Made by a program: the position numbers and the translations under genes | NCBI GenBank assembly: GCA_021846965.1 | Contig: JAJZWA010000021.1 | Span: 1 to 47,965 of the forward strand | Source: Pseudomonadota bacterium | GTDB lineage: Bacteria > Pseudomonadota > Gammaproteobacteria > Burkholderiales > Burkholderiaceae_C | DNA: 47,965 nucleotides | Direction: 5' to 3' | Notes under the pieces: model-generated | What the model saw: the letters and a program-made list of their open reading frames with translations, nothing else | What the model was told of the DNA's origin: nothing | Databases searched by the model: none | Shown here: one piece after another, positions 8,594 to 16,656 of the stretch | Numbering within the stretch: the stretch's first letter is position 1 | How the letters are laid out: each line of letters starts with the position of its first letter

Positions 8594-9568
8594 TCAGGCC
8601 GCCTGCAGGCGCTCCAGCAAGGGCTGCGCGCCCTGCTCCATCAGCTGGCGCGCCGCGGCGCGCCCCAGCTCCTCGGCCTGCGAGGCATCCGAGACCGCGG
8701 CCCGCACTTCCACGCGCAGCACCTGCGAGGCGTCGGGCATGCCCAGCACGGCGCGCAGGCACAGCTCGCCCCCGCCCAGGCCCCAGCGCGCATGCGCCCC
8801 GAGGGGCGTGCTGCAACTGCCGCCCAGCGCGCGCGCCAGCGCCCTCTCCGCCTGCGCGGCCAGCGCCGTGGGCGAATGCTGCAGGGCCTGCAGGCGCCCG
8901 GCCAGCGCCGGCTCGCCGCTGCGGATCTCCAGGCCCAGCGCGGCCTGCCCCGGCGCCGGCAGCATCTGCTCGGTCTCGATGTAGCCGCGGATGCGTTCCC
9001 CCAGCCCCAGGCGCAGCAGGCCGGCGGCCGCCAGCACGATGCCGTCGTACTGCCCCTCGTCGAGCTTGCGCAGCCGGGTGTCGAGGTTGCCGCGCAGCGC
9101 GCGCACCTGCAGGTCCGGACGCAAGGCGCGGATCTGCATTTCACGCCGCAGGCTGGAGGTGCCCACCACGGCGCCGCGAGGCAGCTCCAGGAAGGAGGCG
9201 GCGCGGGTCGACACCCAGGCGTCGCGCGCATCCTCGCGCTCGAGGATGGCGCACAACTCGAAGCCCTCGGGCAGCTGCATGGGCACGTCCTTGAGCGAGT
9301 GCACCGCCAGGTCGGCCCGACGCTCCTGCATGGCCATCTCGAGCTCCTTGACGAACAGGCCCTTGCCGCCGACCTTGGACAGCGCGCGGTCCAGGATCTG
9401 GTCGCCGCGCGTGGTCATGGGCAGGATGCGCACGTCCAGGCCGGGGTCGAGCGCGCTCAGGCGCGCGCGCACATGCTCGGCCTGCCACAAGGCCAGGCGG
9501 CTCTCGCGCGACGCGATGACCAGGCCCGCACCGCGGGCTTCGGAGGAGGATGTGAAGGCTTCGGACAT
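8594..9568 (-). CDS. hemC: Hydroxymethylbilane synthase (porphobilinogen deaminase)
   Basis: 324-residue enzyme that joins four porphobilinogens into hydroxymethylbilane on a covalent dipyrromethane cofactor. Family hallmarks are IASRESRLALWQAEHV at the start, TTRGDQILD, SKVGGKGLFVKELE, HSLKDVPMQLP (catalytic Asp about residue 94), GTSSLRR, and LGGSCSTPLGAHA, where Cys about 252 anchors the cofactor. The length is normal for the family. A very long open frame continues upstream of ATG 9568 antisense to ppc, but the conserved N-terminus fixes the real start. First gene of the minus-strand hemCDXY series. A TGCTAGGAT element whose TAGGAT ends about seven bases before the ATG could act as an extended -10, which would make the transcript leaderless. 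Confidence 0.96.
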   Translation of the reverse strand: MSEAFTSSSEARGAGLVIASRESRLALWQAEHVRARLSALDPGLDVRILPMTTRGDQILDRALSKVGGKGLFVKELEMAMQERRADLAVHSLKDVPMQLPEGFELCAILEREDARDAWVSTRAASFLELPRGAVVGTSSLRREMQIRALRPDLQVRALRGNLDTRLRKLDEGQYDGIVLAAAGLLRLGLGERIRGYIETEQMLPAPGQAALGLEIRSGEPALAGRLQALQHSPTALAAQAERALARALGGSCSTPLGAHARWGLGGGELCLRAVLGMPDASQVLRVEVRAAVSDASQAEELGRAAARQLMEQGAQPLLERLQAA

Positions 9569-9573
9569 GCGCG

Positions 9574-9642
9574 GGATCCTAGCAGCGCGGCCCCCGTGCC
9601 CACGCCAGAAGGTTCCGCCAGGCGGTCTCGCTGCTAGCATCC
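9574..9642. promoter_or_regulatory. Inverted-repeat divergent promoter region of hemC and ppc
   Basis: GGATCCTAGCAGCG (9574-9587) and CGCTGCTAGCATCC (9629-9642) form an inverted repeat with one mismatch in 14, separated by 41 bases. Each arm read toward its own gene contains TGCTAG(G/C)AT, resembling an extended -10 promoter box: TAGGAT on minus for hemC and TAGCAT (9635-9640) on plus for ppc. This suggests mirrored divergent promoters. Start sites are inferred, not shown. Confidence 0.45.
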
Positions 9643-9733
9643 GGGGGTCCGACCGGCGCCGCCGGTGCGGGCACTCCCCCCTTCGTCCACCCGCGCCCGC
9701 CAACGCGGACGCCGCCCTGCCCGCCCGACATCC

Positions 9734-12550
<2,817 letters not shown>

Positions 12551-12553
<3 letters not shown>

Positions 12554-12578
12554 GCAGGCAGGGCCCGTGTGGAATAAT
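12551..12578 (+). promoter_or_regulatory. Possible tRNA-Leu promoter
   Basis: TGAGCA (12551-12556) and AATAAT (12573-12578) are spaced by 16 bases, 11 bases before the mature tRNA 5' end. The -35 match is poor and overlaps the ppc stop codon; the AT-rich -10 stands out from the GC-rich surroundings. Confidence 0.3.
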
Positions 12579-12589
12579 GGCGGGCTTCG

Positions 12590-12676
12590 GCCGGGATGGC
12601 GGAATCGGTAGACGCAGCGGACTCAAAATCCGCCGCCAGCGATGGTGTGGGGGTTCGAGTCCCCCTCCCGGCACCA
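12590..12676 (+). tRNA. tRNA-Leu, anticodon CAA
   Basis: A full cloverleaf of 87 bases folds by eye. The acceptor GCCGGGA pairs with TCCCGGC (12666-12672), followed by A and encoded CCA. The anticodon stem GCGGA/TCCGC encloses the loop CTCAAAA, giving anticodon CAA for the Leu codon UUG. A long variable arm (class II) and a T-arm GGGGG-TTCGAGT-CCCCC follow. A strong terminator begins 12 bases downstream. A degenerate copy of its 3' half occurs at 13480-13527. Confidence 0.97.
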
Positions 12677-12688
12677 GATGGAAATCAG

Positions 12689-12722
12689 GCCCTTGGCGCT
12701 CTCGGAGCCCAAGGGCTTTTTT
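12689..12722 (+). terminator. Intrinsic terminator after tRNA-Leu
   Basis: GCCCTTGG (12689-12696) pairs perfectly with CCAAGGGC (12709-12716) across a 12-base loop and is followed at once by TTTTTT (12717-12722). This is a textbook Rho-independent terminator for the tRNA (and ppc read-through). Confidence 0.93.
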
Positions 12723-12829
12723 CCTGCTCCGCGGATCGTGGCCTGATTCCCGGATCACGCCCTCCTAACCCGCCGTGCAGTACCCCCGCGGGACAATGCG
12801 AACTCTTGCCAAAGCCTGGGGGGCTGGAC

Positions 12830-13072
12830 ATGGCCAAGTTCTGCTGGTTGCTCGCAGTCACCGCACTCATGCTGACGGGCTGCACCACCGCCGCACAACG
12901 CGAGCAGGCACGCGTGGCGCGTGCGCAGTCGGATTGCAGGGGTTTCGGATTCACGCCGGGCACGCCGGCGTTCTCCCGATGCGTGATGAAATCCGTGCTG
13001 GCGGCCAGGCACCGCAACGCCCTGCAATACGAGGGCATCTACTCCCAGCCGATCATCATCAAGTCGCACTGA
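12830..13072 (+). CDS. Small hypothetical lipoprotein with CxGFGFxPGT motif
   Basis: 80 residues. The N-terminus has a short charged start, a hydrophobic core and the lipobox LTGC (about residues 15-18), so it should be processed by signal peptidase II and lipid-anchored. The mature part has a basic, Gln-rich helix, then DCRGFGFTPGTPAFSRCVMK with two cysteines flanking a Phe/Gly-rich loop. That motif recurs in many small proteobacterial exported proteins of unknown function; two cysteines could form a disulfide in the periplasm. ATG 12830 follows TGGGGGG. Its 3' end abuts the antisense TMEM165 fragment. It lies between a tRNA-Leu and a partial tRNA-Leu, in a region with signs of rearrangement. 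Confidence 0.75.
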   Translation: MAKFCWLLAVTALMLTGCTTAAQREQARVARAQSDCRGFGFTPGTPAFSRCVMKSVLAARHRNALQYEGIYSQPIIIKSH

Positions 13073-13080
13073 GAACCGGC

Positions 13081-13260
13081 GCCGCGAGCGCCGTGCGCAG
13101 GGCCCGTCCGCCCAGGGCCAGGGACAGCAGCGCGGCGACGGCACGCGCCCAGCGCGTGGGCAGGCGACCCGCGAAGCGGTGGCCGAACACGACGGCCGGC
13201 GCCTTGGACGTCAGCATGCCCAGGGTCGTGCCCGCGACCACTGGCAGCCATTCGCTGTAG
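13081..13260 (-). pseudogene. Truncated 3' fragment of a TMEM165/GDT1 (UPF0016) gene
   Basis: The minus strand encodes YSEWLPVVAGTTLGML followed by an aligned stretch ending ALRTAL. This corresponds almost residue for residue to the last ~55 residues of the intact gene at 15168-15737 (for example GHRFAGRLPTRW against GHRFADRLPTRW). Upstream of 13260 the match becomes patchy and the essential EIGDKTQ motifs are missing, so no functional transporter can be made. The frame is still open, but diverged. It is most likely the remnant of a duplication or of a second gene disrupted by insertion or deletion. Confidence 0.85.
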
Positions 13261-13479
13261 CACCCCGCCCGAAGGACAGCGCCACGGCCCAGCCTTGGGC
13301 AGGGCTTGCTCCTGCTGCGTGATCAGCCCGCGCTCCCGCGCATGTGCTGCGGCAGGAAGCAGAATCCTCTGCTGAAGGTGTCCCGCTTGCCCATGTCGCC
13401 CTCGCCTTCGCGGTTGTGGGGAGCGCCGGCAGGCCCTCATGGCGAATTTGTCGCCTTTCGGGAACAACACGACAGACGG
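13261..13479. other. Unassigned intergenic stretch inside the rearranged region
   Basis: Between the TMEM165 fragment and the tRNA-like fragment I see no convincing gene. Short open frames on both strands have no recognisable motifs or ribosome sites. The first ~30 bases may be further decayed TMEM165 sequence (a CAGCG..ACGG match). Base composition is slightly less GC-rich than the neighbouring genes. Confidence 0.5.
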
Positions 13480-13527
13480 CCGCCACCAGCGATGCCGTGG
13501 GGCTTCGAGCCCCTCCCGGCGCACAGG
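13480..13527 (+). pseudogene. Solo 3' half of a tRNA-Leu (tRNA remnant or attachment-site scar)
   Basis: CGCCACCAGCGATG and the following bases align with the 3' half of the tRNA-Leu at 12630-12676, retaining a T-arm (GGGG-CTTCGAG-CCCC) and the acceptor strand CTCCCGGC. One base is missing in each T-stem strand and the CCA is altered to CACA. No 5' half is present, so it is not a functional tRNA. Partial tRNA 3' ends are typical of integration-site duplications; here the element, if any, has been lost. Confidence 0.75.
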
Positions 13528-13529
13528 GA

Positions 13530-13557
13530 TTGACTGGGAATAAATCCCAAATAAACT
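13530..13557 (+). promoter_or_regulatory. Candidate sigma-70 promoter with small inverted repeat upstream of the DUF4382 gene
   Basis: TTGACT (13530-13535) and TAAACT (13552-13557) are separated by 16 bases, close to consensus. The spacer holds the inverted repeat TGGGA-ATAAA-TCCCA (13535-13549), which could be an operator. The AT-rich patch stands out in this GC-rich window and lies about 55 bases before the start codon. Confidence 0.55.
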
Positions 13558-13612
13558 ATCCCTCGAACAAGGGGGGATGCAGCTTCTCGTCAAGCCCATC
13601 CAGGAGTCCAAG

Positions 13613-14863
13613 ATGAACATCTCATCCAGAATGCCCCTGCGTCCGCGGGTGCTGAGCCCGCTTGCCGCGGCCCTGACCTTGAGCCTCAGCGCCTGCGGCG
13701 GCGGTGGAGGTGGCGGCACCCCGGTGGGTACCGCGAGCTTCCAGCTCACCGACGCCCCGGTATGCGCCAACTTCCAGAGCGTGGTCGTCACCGTCGACGC
13801 CATCCAGCTGATCGGCGCCACCGCAACCCATTCGCTCACCCTGCCGCAACCCCTGCAGGTCACCCTGACGGACCTGGTCAACGGCTCGACCCTGTCGCTG
13901 GGCAAGGTCTCCGTGCCGGCCGGCACCTACCAGCAGCTTCGCCTGATCCTGGCCCCCAACCAGGGCAATGGGGCGACGCCGGCGAACTACGTGCTGCTCG
14001 ACGGTTCGACCACCCCGACGCCGCTGAGCACGCCGAGTGCGCAGCAAAGCGGCTACAAGATCAACGGCCAGTTCACGGTGACGGCCAACGGCCAGGTGAA
14101 CCTGACCGTGGACTTCAACGCCTGCCGCTCGGTCGTGGTCGCCGGCAACAGCGGCCAGTACATCCTGAAGCCCGTGCTCAACCTGACCGACGATGACCAA
14201 TCCGGGTCGATCTCCGGCTACCTGCCGGCCGCGGACGCCGGTGCCATGGTCATGGCCGAGGACAACGCCGGGCACATCCTGAAGACCACCCTGGCCACGG
14301 CGCCGTCGACCACGTCGACCTATGCCAGCTTCACCCTGGCACCGCTGCCGGCCAGCACGACCGGCTACAACGTGGTGATGGCACCGCCAGCGCCGTCGAC
14401 CGCCGTGACCCCGCAGCCGAATTTCGCACCCGAGGTCGTGCTGGGCGTGCCGGTCTCCGCGGGACAGGACACCGCGCTGGGCACCTCGGCTTCGCCGCTG
14501 GCGGTTGCCGGCAACTCCGACGCCTTCTACAACGGCACCATCACCCTGCCCTCGCCAGCCGACACCCTGGTCGTGGCGCAGGAGGCGCTGAACTCCACGA
14601 CCACCATCAGCATCGCGCAGGCCAATGGCGTGGAAACGAGCAGTTCCACGACGCAGACCTACGCCATGGAACTGCCCACGGCCGCTCCGACGGTGGCGAA
14701 CTACTCGACCAGCGCTCTGAGCTTCACCCAGAGCACGACCGCACCGACCCTGAGCATCACCGCCTACGACTCCGAGGGAGCCAGCGGCAGCACGACCACG
14801 ATGACGAACGCTGCGTTGACCCTTTCGGGCACCGGCGACGACACCTTCGACGCCGATCATTGA
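13613..14863 (+). CDS. DUF4382-type secreted lipoprotein
   Basis: 416 residues. The signal sequence ends in the lipobox LSAC, followed by a run of glycines (GGGGGGG), a common linker in surface lipoproteins. Residues about 30-180 match the DUF4382 pattern: ASFQLTDAPVCANFQSVVVTVDAIQL, LTDLVNGSTLSLGKVSVPAGTYQQLRL, and a Leu/Val strand pattern ending YILKPVLNL. Such domains adopt a beta-sandwich and are of unknown function, probably binding. The rest is Thr/Ser/Ala-rich with beta-strand periodicity and a very acidic end (GTGDDTFDADH). AGGAG lies seven bases before ATG 13613, preferred over the earlier in-frame ATG 13577. The gene has its own promoter candidate and a downstream hairpin, so it is probably monocistronic. 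Thr/Ser-rich, lower-GC composition differs from its neighbours. Confidence 0.82.
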   Translation: MNISSRMPLRPRVLSPLAAALTLSLSACGGGGGGGTPVGTASFQLTDAPVCANFQSVVVTVDAIQLIGATATHSLTLPQPLQVTLTDLVNGSTLSLGKVSVPAGTYQQLRLILAPNQGNGATPANYVLLDGSTTPTPLSTPSAQQSGYKINGQFTVTANGQVNLTVDFNACRSVVVAGNSGQYILKPVLNLTDDDQSGSISGYLPAADAGAMVMAEDNAGHILKTTLATAPSTTSTYASFTLAPLPASTTGYNVVMAPPAPSTAVTPQPNFAPEVVLGVPVSAGQDTALGTSASPLAVAGNSDAFYNGTITLPSPADTLVVAQEALNSTTTISIAQANGVETSSSTTQTYAMELPTAAPTVANYSTSALSFTQSTTAPTLSITAYDSEGASGSTTTMTNAALTLSGTGDDTFDADH

Positions 14864-14869
14864 GCGTGG

Positions 14870-14898
14870 GTGGCGGGCCAGCGCCGCGGGCCCGCCAC
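14870..14898 (+). terminator. Strong stem-loop after the DUF4382 gene
   Basis: GTGGCGGGCC (14870-14879) pairs perfectly with GGCCCGCCAC (14889-14898) around a 9-base loop, beginning 7 bases after the stop codon. No T-run follows, so it may stabilise the mRNA end or act with Rho instead of being a classic intrinsic terminator. Confidence 0.6.
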
Positions 14899-15050
14899 GA
14901 CTCCTGAGCGGAGTACCATGGACATGCACGCGTTGAACCCATGCCACGAACCCCCGCCCACTTCGCCCTCCCTGCCTTGCGCGGCATCGCCCATCCTGGC
15001 GGCTGCCCTGGCGCGCGCGCGGGGGTGGCAGGCCGCGCTCCACGAATACC

Positions 15051-15078
15051 TCGCGCTGGATCCGAAGTTCCAGCGCGA
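15051..15078 (+). promoter_or_regulatory. Inverted repeat overlapping the tRNA-Ile 5' end
   Basis: TCGCGCTGGA (15051-15060) and TCCAGCGCGA (15069-15078) form a perfect 10-base-pair stem with an 8-base loop. The 3' arm runs four bases into the tRNA acceptor strand (from 15075). In the precursor this hairpin would compete with the acceptor stem until RNase P cleavage. Role unknown. Confidence 0.5.
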
Positions 15079-15151
15079 CGGTAGCTCAATCGGTCAGAGC
15101 GGCCTCTTTATAAGGGGCGGGTTATGGGTTCGAGCCCCATCCGTCGCACCA
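15075..15151 (+). tRNA. tRNA with anticodon UAU (predicted tRNA-Ile)
   Basis: Cloverleaf by eye: acceptor GCGACGG with CCGTCGC (15141-15147); D-stem GCTC/GAGC; anticodon stem GCCTC/GGGGC (one U-G pair) enclosing loop TTTATAA; variable GGGTT; T-stem ATGGG/CCCAT with loop TTCGAGC; discriminator A and encoded CCA. The loop gives anticodon UAU, which would decode the Ile codon AUA directly. Most bacteria instead use a CAU tRNA modified by TilS, and the surrounding loop bases resemble that tRNA. All stems pair, so it looks functional. Its 3' end is 17 bases from the convergent TMEM165 gene. Confidence 0.88.
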
Positions 15152-15167
15152 GTTCCGCGGATGATGC

Positions 15168-15737
15168 TCAGCTTCGCAGCGCCGTGCGCAAGGCCAGGCC
15201 ACCCAGGACCAGGAACAGCAGAGCGGCGATGCCATGCACCCAGCGGGTAGGCAGGCGATCGGCGAAGCGGTGGCCGAACAGGACGGCCGGCACATTGGCG
15301 CTGAGCATGCCCAGGGTGGTGCCCGCCACCACCGGCAGCCACTCGCTGTAGCGCGCCGCCAGCGCGACGGTGGCCACCTGGGTCTTGTCGCCCATCTCCG
15401 CCAGGAAGAACGACACCGCGCTGGCCAGGAACACTCCCCGCGCGCTGCGCCGCGGCAGATCGTCATCGTCGACCTTGTCGGGCACCAGGATCCACAGCCC
15501 CATGAGCACGAAGGACAGCACGACGGCCCAGTCGAGCAGGCGCGGGCTGATCATGTGCGCCAGCAGGTCGCCCGCGGCGGCGGCCAGCCCGTGGTTGGCC
15601 ACGGTGGCGACCAGGATGCCGGCGATGATGGGCAGCGGAGCCCGGTAGCGCGCGGCCAGCAGCAGGGACAGCAACTGGGTCTTGTCGCCGATCTCGGCGA
15701 GCGCGACCAGGGCCGCGGAGACGAGGAAGGGATGCAT
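15168..15737 (-). CDS. TMEM165/GDT1 (UPF0016) family Mn2+/Ca2+ exporter
   Basis: 189-residue integral membrane protein with six predicted helices arranged as two homologous halves. Each half carries the family signature ExGDK(T/S)Q: LAEIGDKTQLLSLLLAARY near residue 15, and LAEMGDKTQVATVALAARY near residue 118. These acidic residues coordinate divalent cations. Bacterial members export manganese and eukaryotic ones move Mn2+/Ca2+ with protons. The halves are joined by an acidic loop (VPDKVDDDDLPRRS). The start MHPFLVSAALVALAEIGDKT at 15737 is fixed by homology, although no good Shine-Dalgarno sequence is visible; it lies 50 bases after the PAP2 gene and may be co-transcribed with it. I found no clear yybP-ykoY manganese riboswitch in the short spacer. 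A truncated relative lies at 13081-13260. Confidence 0.9.
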   Translation of the reverse strand: MHPFLVSAALVALAEIGDKTQLLSLLLAARYRAPLPIIAGILVATVANHGLAAAAGDLLAHMISPRLLDWAVVLSFVLMGLWILVPDKVDDDDLPRRSARGVFLASAVSFFLAEMGDKTQVATVALAARYSEWLPVVAGTTLGMLSANVPAVLFGHRFADRLPTRWVHGIAALLFLVLGGLALRTALRS

Positions 15738-15787
15738 GGTCGGGGGATGGTTCGGGAACGATGGGCAGGCAGGGCCGTGCGCCGCCC

Positions 15788-16516
15788 TCAGGGCTGCCCC
15801 GGGCCGGGCCCGGGACGACGCGCGCTCCCCGGCATCCATCGGTGCACATGCACGCCGCAGACGCCGCCGAGGAACGCACCGGCGACGATGTCGCCGAGAA
15901 AGTGATAGTCCATTCCCAGCAGGCCGACGATGACCAGCACACAAGGCAGGACGGACAGCCAGCGCCAGCCTGCGGGCAGCGACTGCCAGAGCACGGACAT
16001 GGCGGCGAAGGTCACCGTGGTGTGGCCCGAGGGAAAGGAATGAAAACCCGGACTGGCCTGGAACCAGAAGAACCCGTAGACATGGTCCTGGATCAGCGAG
16101 GGATTGTGGTGGATCCAGGTTTCCGGCCAGGCGCGGCCGAACACGAACTTGAGGAAGTCCTTCACGAACACCGCCAGCGCCACGCTCGCGCTGCCTTGGA
16201 ACAGCAGGCGCTCGATGCTGCCGATCGGGCGCCGAAGCGCGAGCCGCGGCGGCGTGAGCAGCAGCACGACGGCGCTGACGGCGACGATGACGTCGGGGAG
16301 ATGGGTGAGTTGCAGCAGGCCCGGCACGCGCGGCAAGCCGTGGTCGTGGACGAACCAGGCCAGGGGGCGGTCGAGCCACTCGTAGCAGATCCACACGAGC
16401 AGCGTCGTCAGGCCCAGAGCCGGCAGCCAGCACCGGGTCAGCGGCGATACGGGGAGATCTCCCCCGCAATGCCTGGAAATGGGGTCGACACGGCCTGGGC
16501 GCATGCGGCGCAGCAT
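15788..16516 (-). CDS. PAP2-family membrane phosphatase
   Basis: 242 residues, about six membrane helices. The three phosphatase motifs of the PAP2/acid phosphatase superfamily are present: KDFLKFVFGRAWP (motif 1, K-x6-RP-like), PSGHTT (motif 2, with catalytic-assisting His), and GMDYHFLGDIVAG (motif 3, with the nucleophile His and the Asp; the usual SR pair reads MD here). This points to dephosphorylation of a lipid phosphate such as undecaprenyl diphosphate or phosphatidic acid on the outer face of the inner membrane. The substrate is not deducible. The start is uncertain between ATG 16516 and ATG 16504. The gene precedes the TMEM165 exporter on the same strand and is divergent from the GGDEF-EAL gene. 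Confidence 0.85.
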   Translation of the reverse strand: MLRRMRPGRVDPISRHCGGDLPVSPLTRCWLPALGLTTLLVWICYEWLDRPLAWFVHDHGLPRVPGLLQLTHLPDVIVAVSAVVLLLTPPRLALRRPIGSIERLLFQGSASVALAVFVKDFLKFVFGRAWPETWIHHNPSLIQDHVYGFFWFQASPGFHSFPSGHTTVTFAAMSVLWQSLPAGWRWLSVLPCVLVIVGLLGMDYHFLGDIVAGAFLGGVCGVHVHRWMPGSARRPGPGPGQP

Positions 16517-16540
16517 AGCAAGGCAGCGGCCGCGCGGACT

Positions 16541-16575
16541 TTTCCGGAAAGCGCCTCGCGCAAGCTTGTGCGCGA
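16541..16575. promoter_or_regulatory. Palindromes in the divergent PAP2 / GGDEF-EAL intergenic region
   Basis: TTTCCGGAAA (16541-16550) is a perfect 10-base palindrome. It is followed by TCGCGCA (16556-16562) and TGCGCGA (16569-16575), perfect 7-base arms around AGCTTG. They lie 25-60 bases upstream of the PAP2 start and 80-115 bases upstream of the diguanylate gene, suitable for operators acting on either gene. The binding protein is unknown. Confidence 0.35.
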
Positions 16576-16656
16576 TCGCGGGAAGCGGCTACTCTTGCAA
16601 AGCCTGCTCGCAAATCCGGCACAGCGTCCCAAAATCGATCATAAACGCCAAGAATC

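Noticed and set aside
13073..13612. Mobile element or toxin-antitoxin genes in the scarred region
   Set aside because: No transposase, integrase or paired small genes could be recognised; only fragments of a TMEM165 gene and a tRNA are supportable.
14918..15250. Short plus-strand open frame beginning MDMHALNPCHEP, with GGAG nearby
   Set aside because: It runs straight through the tRNA at 15075-15151 and into the antisense of the TMEM165 gene. The first ~50 residues look protein-like, so a truncated small gene is possible, but I cannot support it.
15738..15787. yybP-ykoY manganese riboswitch before the TMEM165 gene
   Set aside because: The spacer to the PAP2 gene is only 50 bases and shows none of the conserved riboswitch elements I could recognise.
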